From positions 876,999,594 to 877,063,593 of the forward strand of contig NC_081409.1 in the NCBI RefSeq assembly GCF_030272615.1: a DNA stretch of 64,000 nucleotides, written 5' to 3'. A model generated the notes under the pieces. The model ran no database searches. It saw only the letters and a list, made by a program, of their open reading frames with translations, and was not told where the DNA came from. The position numbers were made by a program, and so were the translations under genes. Below are positions 45,539 to 57,339 of the stretch, one piece after another. How positions within the stretch are numbered: the first letter of the stretch is position 1; every line of letters starts with the position of its first letter. The stretch is from Cryptomeria japonica. Its lineage: Eukaryota; Streptophyta; Pinopsida; Cupressales; Cupressaceae.

Positions 45539-46036
45539 CACTTTCACTTCCACGAATCACAAATCCATTCAACTCTCAAAACACAAAGAGATCTTGTCCT
45601 GAGTTCTTTTAAATATTGCTTAAATCAAACCAACAAATCACTTTTAGGGTGTCTCTACATCTAGGATCAATCATCCTAAGAGGCATTTCTACACAGGTTA
45701 AAACTAGTTTATGAGTGCATCCTCTCATTGCTAGGTAGCTTGGTTTGTAACACATCTCAAACCTTGCTATACCTCATCACATCAAAATTGTTGAAAACAT
45801 AAGAGCAATACATACAGATCTTTGTTGACATTCAAACTTTAGTGATAGAGATCTATCTTCCACCAAACATTTTCTTCCATCACAAACTTCATCACCACCT
45901 CATAATCACTTTCCCATTCAAAAATCACAAATCCATTCAACTCTCAAAACACAAAAAGGTTCTTGTCCTAAGTTCTTTTAAGATATTGCTTAAGTCAAAC
46001 CAACAAATCACTTTTAGAGTGTCTCTACATCTAGGT
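45539..46036 (+). repeat. Direct duplication of about 125 bp, offset 368 bp
   Basis: ATCACAAATCCATTCAACTC at 45556 recurs at 45924, and the following about 110 bases (to TCTCTACATCTAGG) align with few changes. The region between copies is unrelated. It lies just after the gag-like frame and may be part of the gypsy-3 leader or gag. Confidence 0.85.
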
Positions 46037-46039
46037 GAA

Positions 46040-48708
46040 CAAAACTCAAATAGAAAAAAAAACCAACTGATTAGAATGATGTCAACAAACTAAATTACAA
46101 GAACAACTAAATTTTAAACAATTTCTAAACTAAAATATAAAAACATATAATCTAACAAACACAATTATAACTTTCTAAATCTAGTCATTACTCATTATGT
46201 CAAAGGCGTACTCACATATGGATGCAAAAACGTCTATTAATAAAAACTAGAAGCATTTAATTTGATGTATTGAAAAACAATCAATTTATTATTTATTATT
46301 TTTATTATAAGATTAGAGGTAGTGTGTTATCTTCCCCTTAATAATATGAAATTGTAGTTTGACTTTGTGTTAAATTCGATTAAATTATGCCAAAGGTGTA
46401 TTATACTCACATATGGATGTGAAAACGTCTATCTAGAAGCATTTAATTTGACATGTTTGTGACACTTAAAATATGAAAAAAAAAAAAAAATCAATTTATT
46501 ATTATTTTTTAACTTTATATCATTTTATGTTCACTTTCACCTCTCAACTCCCACTCACTCTAAATTTATCTTATCAATCAATTTTGTGCATCTCAATCAA
46601 TTCATTTCATCAAATCTTCTCATCAAATCTCTACCATTGATTGATTAGATAATCTATTAAATAGTAGTATAATAATAAATTGAGAATAACATCCACTCTT
46701 TTTCTCAATGATAAAATAAGAACAAACATTAAAAAGAAATAATAATATAATAATGATATATTCTTAATAACTTTTTCTTTAGTTAATAGTCTAATAGAAA
46801 TATAATAATAATTTTAAACAGAATAATGAACAACTATGATATTTTTGACATACTTTATGTATATTCCTCTAAAAATAATTATACTAATTAACTATAATAC
46901 ACAACACAATCTACAATGTAAACAATCCATAAAGCTAACTCCATTTTTATTATTTATAGCATACAACTCAATATCTATTTTACAATATACTTATTATTAT
47001 TATTAATTATTTTATTGTTTACTTAATTCTCAAGAAAGGATTTTCTCTTTGACATGTTATAATATGATGATAGTGTTCCTCCTTTATAAATTAGTAAAAA
47101 TTCCTCACATAATAATATTCTCTTTTTAAGTAACAAAATTAACTTGTTTTTGAAGAATGTTTGTTGAGTCGTACCAAAATTGATATAACCAAAATATTCG
47201 AACTCTTCAAGTAGGGCTAGGAACAATATTTACCAAATCAATCAATGCTCTTCTCATCATTAGTGTGAGATAAAGTAATGTGTAAAAAAAATGTTTTTAA
47301 GTCAATTTAAAATTTAAAATTAAATGAGTTGAGATTCAATATATAATAAAATAATGAACTTAAAATTAAAATGGATCTACAAAGGATTAAAACATTTGAA
47401 CAGGTGAGACCATTATTAGTAGAGATTGGTTAAATCTTATTATTCTTATTGATATAATCACACTAGCATATAATTGGTTTGTTGGCATTTTTGTATATAT
47501 AACAATATCATCTCATCTGTAATTATTCAAAAAAACTTGTAACTAATTATCTAAAAAAGAATATTTGAGAATTTTCAATAAACATATTTTTATGTAAATT
47601 AAATAATTGTATTGGAAAAGTTTGTTTTTTTTTTCTTTTTTATTTATTTATTAGATAAAGAAGAAATAAATTATAAGAAAATTACAAAGATCCTTGTTAC
47701 TCAATAGCTAAATATCAAACTACAATAAAGGGTAAACACTAGAGTTGAATGTGTGTGTGTGAATAATTCTTATGCATAAGGTGTAAACTATTGCAACAAT
47801 ACTGAATTATTATTTGTCTGATGAATATTGTTTGGGTGCCCTAGATGTCTAAATATGTATTTTAAATCCTTTAGAATACTTGAATGCTTTCCTTTTTTAT
47901 TAATATTTCTATAAACGCATCTTGACCATTTTTTACTATTGGAGATGAATAAGTTTTTTGGGGGGTGTGAAGAGGTAAGAGGTTAGACAAGAAAAATATA
48001 TTTTGAATTTACGAGACACAATTGTGTCTCATTATCTCCAAAATAAATAAGAATTATGCACCAACATTTTGCATAGTATAAAAGATCAATTGTGATTGTG
48101 TAAGATTTGGGGTATAGAATTAAAATAGATTGGATCTTTAATTTGTCAAAATGGTATGGTAAAGAGAGTATGAAATGAAAGGGAAAAGGGACAATATGTA
48201 CCTTATATACTTACGAATAGAGTATTTTTTTTTAGTTCATACTTTATTTTAATGGGTACATCAATATTTTTTAATTTTAATCTAAACATTGAATTAGTGA
48301 AGAATATTTAATTTATTTTAGATATATTTTTTAGCTTTATGATTGGCAAGGTATTTCCATGTAACATTTTCTTGGGTAAACTTACTTTTAGAAATGTATA
48401 ATTGCTTTTCAAATTATTTTATACTTAAGTTTATAATAACTCAAATTTTAAAACTTAGAATTGAACACATATGAATTTGAGTCAACAACAAAAGATCAAA
48501 TAAAACTTGTGCAGTACATGAGTTAGAATAAGGAATATATAGGGAAGAACTTCTACAAGTGATGTGTTACAATGAACACACCATTTGTTATGGATAAAAC
48601 ATATTAAGTGCATACAATACACATTTTGTGACATCTATTCTTGCTGTTGACAAGTATAATGGTTGGAGGCATTTATGATTAAAAGAGACCATAATGTATG
48701 CTTGTATT
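46040..48708. other. AT-rich spacer
   Basis: It is strongly AT-rich with no coding motif. A degenerate direct repeat of about 70 bp is centred on TCACATATGGATG at 46212 and 46407 (offset 195). A/T homopolymers and TAATAATA runs are frequent. No promoter, RNA gene or transposon end was identified. Confidence 0.6.
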
Positions 48709-48829
48709 TCATAAATCCTTTTTTTTTTAATAAAGAGGTAAAAACTTTATTGATAATCAGAATCAAGAAATACATAAGAAAACCAGAGCCTCAAAGCTCC
48801 AAAAGAGAACCACAAGCCCAACCAAAGAT

Positions 48830-49530
48830 CAACCAGCCTCATAACTATCCATATCCTCAACAAAGATATTATGCAAGTCCTGACAATAATCCGAGGAGAG
48901 ATGCTTCCAACCCTCAACTTTCCAATTATCGCCATGCTCTGAGGCCCACTTAGCCAAACAATCAGCTGCTCTATTCCATTCATGAGGAATGTGGATGAAA
49001 GAGACCTTCTCCATCATAGCACTAATTTGTAAAATCTGGTGAACAATCCCTGCCAGCTGCCAATTAATCCCACTCACCTTCTGCTCAATCAACAGGTTAA
49101 CAATAATCTGTGAATCTGATTCGCAGATAACCTTACGCCATCCCAACTAAAACGCACGCTCCAGGGCATCGAAAATTGCTAATCCCTCCATAAAATTATT
49201 AGACTACTGCCATTTATGGACCAAAAAGAAGAAAACCACATCCCCCATACGATCCCTACCAACACCACCAATCCTAGCAGGACCCGGATTACCTCTAGAG
49301 GAGCCATCAGTGTTAATCTTGATGGACTCATCCAGAGGGGGCATCCACCTTCCCACCCTTTGAACCTTCTTCATAGAACGTCTACCTCTCCTGACACAAG
49401 CTGAGACAGGAGACATCTCCTGCAAACCCAACCTACTCACAATATCAGCCTCTCCTCTATCCAGAGGGAAATTCACCTCACATTTAGCTTCCACCATCTC
49501 CCAAATCATAACAATGATTCTATTCCACAC
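48830..49530 (-). pseudogene. LINE ORF2 RNase H domain, broken
   Basis: KINTDGSSRGNPGPARIGGV (first catalytic Asp) starts near 49320. After one stop, MEGLAIFDALE gives the Glu, CESDSQIIVNLL the Asp (about 49117), and HEWNRAADCLAKWASEHG the final motif (about 48980). It is the RVT_3 type of plant LINEs, which removes RNA from the hybrid. One TAG and one TAG/TAA-type break split the domain. Confidence 0.88.
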
Positions 49531-49554
49531 TTGCTAAAATCATCCTATTCCTCT

Positions 49555-50620
49555 CTAGCCAAATCTGCCAAAGTATGAAAATGGGCCCAATGTGCCAAAT
49601 AGTCTAGAGAAAAGAGGACAAAATAGGAGGCCTGCCCAAATTGCTCTGGAAAACTCCACCAAAGAATCTGCATGAACACAAGGGTGCTTCCACACCCCCC
49701 ACCAGTAATGCCAGATTAGCAGGGAGAAAGGGCATATGAAGAATAGGTGTGAAGAATCCTCCTCCCTGTTACCACACAAAACACAGATGGAAGGCCCAAG
49801 GAACCCACGCTTGCGAATATTGTCCCAGGTTAGACATCTATTCAAAGCCAAAGTCCAAGCAAAATAGTTACACTTCGGCCAAGAGAAATTATTCCACACA
49901 TATTTCCACCAATGCACCTCCCTCCCCTCCAATCTACGAGACAACAGCTCCTGGTACCCACTGGCCACAATAAAAATGCCCTTAGGATTCAGGGACCAAG
50001 CAAGTTTATCCCTATCCTTAGGGGTACTATAGTGTCCACTCGCCAAAATGCCATGCAGCTCAGCACAATCTTCATCCATACCAACAATCGATCATTCATT
50101 AGGAACCTTCCACCGCTCCATCTCCAATTGCCCACATCTATAAACAGCCTTAAAGTCGCTCACTCTACACCACCCTACCTCCAGGAACCTCTGGAAAAGA
50201 TTCCCAAGGTTAGGAAACTGATCAATAATGGGGGGGTAACCATCCCAAGAGTCAAACTAGAAAAGCACCTCTTCCCCCTCCTTCCTTTATAAGTGCAGCC
50301 CCTTTCTTGAGAGTACTCCAAATCGCTGAGACTTTTCCCGCAAGCAGATATCTTGGATTTCCTCCTTTGAGATCCTCTACATATACCTAAAAGATAAAAT
50401 CCTAGCCCAGCCTCGATCCTGTTCAACACACCACCTCCAGTACAATTTAGCCGCCAAAGCCTCCCCAAATAAAGTAGATTGCCTTAAGCCAAGCCCACCC
50501 CACTATTTCGGGTTACACACCATCCCATTTGACAAGACACCATTTATAGGAGAACAAGTGGCCTACCCATAAGAATTGCCTTGCCAAAGAATCTAATCCC
50601 TTCACAAACCACTTTGGGGC
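49555..50620 (-). pseudogene. LINE ORF2 zf-RVT region, broken
   Basis: The open frame 50079-49555 reads KYVWNNFSWPKCNYFAWTLA, then GPSICVLCGNREEDSSHLFF with a CX2C and following His/Cys, the zf-RVT domain common in plant LINEs. Upstream text (50468-50175) is decayed connection sequence. It links RT to RNase H. Confidence 0.85.
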
Positions 50621-50623
50621 CAC

Positions 50624-52419
50624 TTAGAGCATACACCGATAAATAGGAAGAGCGTGAACCATCGACTGGATCAGTTGAACCCACCCAGAAAAGGATAACC
50701 ATCTGTGTGTCCAATATTCAACCTTCATGCAAAATTTGTCCAAGATACCTTGCCATGAGTCCCTGGGAGGATAACCAGTAGAGATAGGAATACCCAGGTA
50801 AGTCAAGGGAAGAGAACTGACCTGGAATCTCAAGATATGAGAAATCCTCCTCTGAATCCTTCCATGTGTATTGAAGAAGAGGATGAAAGATTTATCCTCA
50901 TTCATCAACTGGCCCAAAGCAGCAAGATAAACATCCAAGACTTTACGCAGATTTATAGCTTCTCTGATCTGAGCTAGTCCCATCAGGGTCATGTCATCAA
51001 CAAACTACAAATGGGATTGAGGGGGCATGTGATTACCCCAACTCCAACCTTGAATAATACTCAAACCCACATTATACTTAATCAACCTCACCAAACCCTT
51101 AGCCAAAAGAATGAATAAGTATGGGGAGAGAGGGTCCCCCTGGCGAAGACCCCTAGAAGCACCAAACAATGCAGTATCATCTCCATTAATTAACACAGAG
51201 AAATAGGTAGACGAAACACAACTCATTAACCATTGGATCCATTCATCAGCAAAGCCAAAATCCCTAAGAATCTTCTGGAGAAAGGACCAACGGACTCTAT
51301 CATAAGCCTTTGCCATATCCAGCTTGATAAGCATAGCTTTTTCCTTGGAGGCTACCATAGAATGAATGGTCTCAGTGGCAATGACCACACCATCCAAGAT
51401 TTTGCCACCCTCCATGAACCCACTTTGCTCCTCAAATGACACCCCCAAGCCAATTCTTCAACCTTTCTGCTATCAACTTAGAAATGATCTTATAAATCAC
51501 ATTACAGAGAGAGATAGGAAGAAACTAGTCTAACCAGTCAACACCATCACACTTGGAAATGAGCGCAATGAAAGTCGCATTCAAAGCCCGAAGCATTTGT
51601 TTATTCCTTTGGGACTCTAGGACCACCTCCAATTATGCCAATTTGATAATATCCTAAAAATCTTGATAGAACTCAATCGAAACCATCCGATCCAAGAGCT
51701 TTCCCCTTCTTAATGTGAAAAACAATCCTCTCAAATTCTTCCAACAAAATAGGACCCATAAGTTGCTCATTCATCTCCCTAGTAATAGGAGAAGGAATAC
51801 GAGCAAGAACCTGATTCTCCTCTTCCCATTCCTCCTAAGTATCCTCACTAAAAAGGGACCGGAAATGCTACAAAGACTCCCTAGAAATCTCCTGCAAGGA
51901 TAAACACTGCTCACCTCTATCATTAACCCAAACAAGAATGGAATTGCCATGTCTTCTTTCTTTCATTGAATTGAAGAAGAACACAATATTTTTATCCCTC
52001 GCTTGAAGCCAATCAATATGAGCTCTCAACTTCTAGTAGATTTCCTCCCTAAGTTCCCACTCCTCAAAAGCCTTGACTGCCCTATCTTCCTCCCTAAGAA
52101 AGGCTTCTGACAAACCATGCTCTCTTATTTCTCTGGTAATGCCATTCAACTCTAATTGAGCAGCTATCTTAGCATGAAAAATATTCCTGAAATACTAACG
52201 ATTACATCGCTTAAGCTGAAACTTACCAAATTGCAACTGCTTGGCAAAAGTGTACATAGTAGTTCCAAAGGCTGGTCTCCCTTTCCTCCACCACTCCACA
52301 ACATGATCCTGAAAATATGGATCTCGTAACCAAATAAGCTAGAATTTTAATGAAGGAGTGTGAGCGACCCGAGTAGAAGAAGACACCAACTTTATGCACC
52401 ATTGGTCCAAACCTCTCCA
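50624..52419 (-). pseudogene. LINE ORF2 reverse transcriptase, broken
   Basis: After a decayed linker (52419-51500), the frame 51448-51005 reads EEQSGFMEGGKILDGV, KLDMAKAYDRVRWSFL (catalytic Asp), GLRQGDPLSPYLFIL. The FVDDM catalytic box is 50990-51004, with a stop just before it. 50992-50624 continues with PLTYLGIPISTGYPP and WLSFSGWVQLIQSM. All core RT motifs are present. The family performs target-primed reverse transcription. Confidence 0.9.
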
Positions 52420-53084
52420 ATCTAAAATCTCAGAGCACGTGGACCACCCCCACCAACCCAAAAACTAGAAACCAGAAAGCGATCCAGCCTCTCCGCAATC
52501 CAATACTCCCCTACCCTCCTATTTTTCCAAGTGAACATACCATTACCAAATTTAATGTCAACAAGATGCAAGGTTGATATACTATCCTGAAGAAGGAAGG
52601 AAGAAGGTTCCAATCGCATAACACCACCCTTCTTCTCACTCAACTCTAAGATGGCATTGAAATCACCTGCCATAATCCATGGATGAAAAGGGAATAACCC
52701 TCGCATAAAATAAATATGAGACCACAAATTTTTCTTGCCCTGAAGATCAGTGGGGGCATAAATGTTAGTAAACAAGATATATTCCTCAATCTCAAGACTA
52801 GAAGCAACCCCGGATAAAGAAGATCTAGAAGCAACCCATCATATAGGATGAATCCTCAAGGGGTTCCAAAGATAGGCCACCCCTCCAGAGGAGCCAAATG
52901 CCCCAATACACTAACACTCGCCTCTCCCCCATAGCTTCGGCGCCAGACCCAACATACTTTCCATAGATAATTTAGTTTCCTTCAAGAAAAGGACATCGGG
53001 AGAATGACTCCTTATCAACTCCCAAACAACTTTTTGTCTAGGACCACTGTTCAAGCCCCTCACATTCCATGATAGTGCAATCAT
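52420..53084 (-). pseudogene. LINE ORF2 endonuclease domain, broken
   Basis: An ATG at 53084 (minus) gives MIALSWNVRGLNSG, the standard start of plant LINE apurinic-type endonuclease. DVLFLKETK follows, and the conserved Gly-rich GAFGSSGGVAYLW appears after a stop. The open frame 52775-52422 contains YAPTDLQGKK, the MAGDFNAIL metal-site motif (about 52650-52680) and IAERLDRFLVSS. The enzyme nicks target DNA. The Glu of the KET motif and the Asp/Asn of GDFN are kept. Confidence 0.88.
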
Positions 53085-53099
53085 TTTGGGGGATTGGAA

Positions 53100-54601
53100 A
53101 ATGAGAATCTAGAGTCTTTACTGATCCTGACTCAACCAATTTCGCCCCCATCATTTTAATTTTATCCCAAGTCCTTCTTTCTGCCAACCTTCAAAATATT
53201 CTTCGTTGCTCCTTTTTTAATGTCTTTCTGATGAAGCCCCAGATGTAAGGAGATCTTATTACTTTTGACCCCAACAGATTCCAATTTATGTGTTGTAGGA
53301 GAAACATCCCCCTAGCCAACTTCACTTCAGCACCATAAATGGGTCCCATCTGAGTCACTACTAGTTGATCCATCTCCATTTTTTAACTTCCAACCACTTG
53401 TTGAACCTGGGTAGAATCCCAATTCACACTATCAGGAACTAACCCTGATGCACTTTGATTCAAAGGAATTATTCTCGGATTCACCTCCTGCTGGATAAGG
53501 TCATCCAAGGCTTAAAATATGTTAAAGGCATCCTCCTCCTATCTCTCTGCAAAGACCTCTTTTGTCCCTAATTCTTGTTCTTTGTCTTAACTGGGACAAA
53601 ACCATCAGCACCCACCACCTCATCAAACATGGCAGATTTTCCTTTATCAGCCCCATCTAGGTCACGGGAAGGTTGTTGAGGTTGATGCATAATCATTTAT
53701 ACCTAGGGCACTTGCACTGCAAATGACCATACTCATGACACAAATGGCACCGAAATGGTAAAGTCTCATAATCCAGCTATTAGACCCAAGAATAAGAGCC
53801 CGCACACATATCTATAGCATCTGGCAAAGGCTTACTAAGATCAACGTCAACACGGATACGAATGAAAGTCATTACCTTTCTCCCTAAGGTTTGCGTTGAA
53901 GATCCAAATGGCTTCCCAAGCAATGAAGTGAGAATCTGCAACACATCCTCTCAACAACATTCCACCAAAAAATGCGGTAAATGAACCCACACTAGGACCC
54001 TATTCAGGAGCTCCTTTGAAGGGTTAAACCCTGCATGCCAAGGTTTGATGAACAACCCCACCTAGTTATAAAAATATGGGCCTCCTTCAAAGACCCTATT
54101 ATGATCCTCCATGGAATTGAATGTAACCATGAAGTAGTTGTTTGCCAACAGCATAATCTCCATTTCCCCTTCTGGCATCCAAATCTTTTGAGCCCAATTC
54201 TCCAGAAACTGCAAAGAAACCCTCATCCCCAAAACTTTGGAGTAAAGCGAATGCTTTGAAAAATATTTCATATCCTCGACAATCATCTCTGGTGGAATTA
54301 CTAGTTTTGGCCTCTCCTTGCATCTCTCAAGATAATTGTTAACCTTCAAAATCCGGGATCCATTAGACCCACCAGCACCAGCAGCCCCTAAGTTGAGAGC
54401 AAAGAGATTATTATCAAAAGTCTTAACACCATTATTTAGAGAATGCAAACCTAGGGCTACACAAAAATCAAGGTTGGGAGAAGCCCTCAAGGCTTCCTCT
54501 CGAGAACTAGCCATCCTGCCCAGCCTCAAAACCCACCCAACAAGAAAAAGAGGAAGAGAAAGCCCAACTCCCCGAAGAAGCCCACTACACTCTCCACTCA
54601 A
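53100..54601 (-). pseudogene. LINE ORF1, DUF4283 and CCHC knuckle, broken
   Basis: The minus-strand frame is open 54601-54062; a plausible start is the ATG at 54514 (MASSREEAL). It contains KLVIPPEMIVEDMKYFSK and FLENWAQKIWMPEGEMEIM, as in DUF4283 RNA-binding domains of plant LINEs. After stops the text continues to CHLCHEYGHLQCKC at 53708-53749 (zinc knuckle). It then becomes low-complexity up to the ORF2 start. ORF1 proteins bind element RNA in a ribonucleoprotein particle. Confidence 0.85.
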
Positions 54602-54888
54602 AATCCACCAAGACCAGAACCCGAGCTAAACCCCACCTCTCCCCACAAATACCACACAACGTAGCTGCAAACACTCATGCCAACACACCCACCACTCAAC
54701 CCCCACCATTGATTCGCCACCAACCCCAGACACACCTGCACCAAATGTCACCCCTCCCTGCAGAACCAACAACTTCCCTCCCCCCTACGCACAACTAGCA
54801 CACCCATTCATGGGCTAGGGCTCAGATGCCCTAGCTCGGCACCTGCTAAGCCTGCACACGCCATCTAAAAAATTCCTGTCATAAATCC

Positions 54889-57230
54889 CTTTTGATATTA
54901 ATATATATTTGTAATAATATTGTACATATTTTTTTTTAAATTTATTAAAAGGGGTTTATTACTTTCATCCTAGCATCGTGCAATCAATATGTGGGTTTAT
55001 GTTTCATTATTATTCCTTCCTAGCATCTATTTGATTTTTATTGAAGTTGTCAGTATTAAAATTTTAAATAAATTTCATGAATCTTGGTTAATCATCTCTT
55101 ATATTTTGTCCTTTGAGTTTGAGGGTTCTTCATATGTATTCTTGTAGCATTCTTATTTTGTAAAATTTTCTCTCCCTACTTTTGTTGTTATTGTTCTTAA
55201 TATTTTGGGCGCATTCATTTTACCTTGTATTACTGGTCAATTTCTTGTTGTTTCTATATTGTTAAAAACCTACGTATAATTAAATGTAGGTAAATCACAT
55301 ATATAGGTGTCCCATTCCCTTTCTTAATGAATGTGGTTGTAAGTTTGTACTATGTATTCAATATTCTTCTTTATTTTCTTGCCTGGATAATTTTTTAAAA
55401 TTTTCATTTTCATGATTACCATTTTTGCGTGTGTAAGAATTTTGTAAATTTTCTATCTTTTTGTGATATTTTCTTGTAGTTTTTATATATTTTACATAAA
55501 CAAAAAATGTGAAGCAAGAACTCCAATTATTGGGTATGCATGTAAGCCTTGATGATAACATGCCTTCATAGTTATGTGTAAGCATTCATACAATTATAGG
55601 ATAATAAGGACAAGTTCAACCATAATTATTGATATGCAAATATATGATTCTACAATACAATAAACTACATATACTCAGAATTCCTTATGTTTAAGGACTT
55701 GACCCTATGAATCCTAAGAATGGTGTTCTATTTTCATTGTGACTTATATAGCCACATCACAACATCTAGAATTGATTGTGTAAAAATTGATGTCTGGAAC
55801 ACACTCTTGAAACTATTGCCAATGGTTTTTAATAAATCCCTCAATATTATCCCCATCATAATAAACTGAAAACACATAATTTTTATATTTATTTACTGAA
55901 AATAAAAAATAATATAAATTAATTATGGCTAAGATAAATTTTAAAATAATAGATCTTTTAATTACCTAATTATCTAAATAATTGCTACACAAATTGGCAT
56001 ACTGTTATTTCTTTCATAAACTAATAAAATGCTATATTCAACACATGATTTGAAATTAAATATCGTTATATTTATATCTCACATAATTTTTTACTTTTTA
56101 TTTATCAAAATTTTAATATTGATTACATCATAAATAAGAGTATAATTTTATCTTATTCATACATTAAAAAAGGTTGTACATTTATAGATAGGTTCCACAA
56201 TAAATACAATTCCATCCAACATCATACATTCCTTTGATATAATTCATTATTACACTTTATTATCCAATATTATTGATTCCTTCATAAAATTAAATATATT
56301 TCATCTATTAGATCAATGCATATGCATAGGGTATAAGAACTAAAGTGAAAACTAATCCAAATTGTCATTGTATAATATGAAAATGGTATTATGGAGGTGT
56401 TATATCACCAACTATGGAGCCTCTAAATTCCCTACACTCCATTCATGATGAGAATATGACCCTTTGCATCCCATATAAACAAAAAAGAAGATAAAGAGAT
56501 ATTTAAATAATGGGTGAATCAAATAATCACATCAACACAATACCCAATACATAATTCATTTCCAATAACACATTCCCAAACACAAGTCGGTTGTACATTT
56601 GTAGAGTAATCTTACCTAGAGGATAATTTGGATTATTGGTATTGATGTCATTCTTAATCAAGGTCAAGGCTACTAGTATTAGACCATAACCTCATTGTAT
56701 GTTTTCTATTAAAATAAATTGAGTGCAATAATAGTTGATAACCTTATTGGTTTGTATATTGTCTAATTATGCTTTAGTAGATATTTATTTGGTTAGTCTT
56801 GCATATAATAAAGATTCGTGAATAAAAGATAAAATAGATCAATCTATTTATCATATATCCCATAATGAGCATTAATTGATGTTTTAGAGAGATGTCAACC
56901 TATACTTTGACTTCACCACATGATCCAAGTCTAACTAATTTTATTATATTAAGGAAAAATACAAAACTATAATCATTTCATATTGCATACACATGACTTA
57001 AAAACTAGAGGTTTATTGCATAGAGGCATTATTATGAGGAACTTGGCATCCCATACCACCAACTTTCATACCCCTACATCTCCAAAAAATCATCTGACTT
57101 AACCAACTATTAAATGTATTCAGAAACAAACATTAATCATATGAAGCAAAATATAACAAAGATTTATTGCTCTACGTTGGCATTATTCACAAGCACTACT
57201 AAAATTAAATTTTCATTATCTTTACAAACA
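54889..57230. other. AT-rich spacer right of the LINE
   Basis: No coding motif, transposon end or RNA gene was identified. A/T-rich throughout, with long T and A runs (for example 54931-54940). Short frames present are not supported by codon or motif evidence. Confidence 0.6.
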
Positions 57231-57335
57231 ATGGCAAAGCTCTTGATAATCCTTTCTTGGTTCCTTTTAAGTAAAACATGTTGCATTCACATACAGTCAA
57301 CCAAACCGATAGATACAAATACATTTAGTATGTAA
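57231..57335 (+). CDS. Small signal-peptide-like ORF, possible exon
   Basis: From the ATG at 57231, in the good plant context AACAATGGC, the frame gives MAKLLIILSWFLLSKTCC and 16 further residues. The hydrophobic core LLIILSWFLL after a Lys, then a small polar region with two Cys, looks like a secretion signal. The frame closes at TAA (57333). GTATGTAA at 57328 could be a 5' splice site, which would make this the first exon of a secreted-protein gene. No following exon was found, so a decayed gene or chance are both possible. Confidence 0.25.
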   Translation: MAKLLIILSWFLLSKTCCIHIQSTKPIDTNTFSM

Positions 57336-57339
57336 CATC

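Larger units (their letters stand above)
39751..46040 (+). mobile_element. Ty3/gypsy-type element gypsy-3, 5' part
   Basis: A 5' LTR (39751-41990, split by a solo LTR), a tRNA-Trp primer site, a long leader (42033 to about 45000, itself split by a solo LTR) and a short gag-like frame are visible. The sequence merges into AT-rich DNA near 46040 with no pol and no 3' LTR, so the element is 3'-truncated. The long untranslated leader is a trait of Tat/Ogre-type gypsy elements, which is my tentative placement. Confidence 0.65.
48719..54878 (-). mobile_element. Full-length LINE (L1-type), minus strand
   Basis: On the minus strand: 5' end CAGGAATTTTTTAG, GC-rich 5' region, ORF1 (DUF4283-like plus CCHC), ORF2 (endonuclease, RT, zf-RVT, RNase H), AATAAA at about 48746-48751 and a terminal A run (48719-48728). 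The 10-bp duplication TCATAAATCC flanks it (48709-48718 and 54879-54888). The 6.16-kb length and both ends show a full-length insertion by target-primed reverse transcription. Both ORFs are broken by several stops, so it is inactive. Confidence 0.95.

Noticed and set aside
49912-50292. 126-codon plus-strand frame
   Set aside because: Antisense shadow of LINE ORF2.
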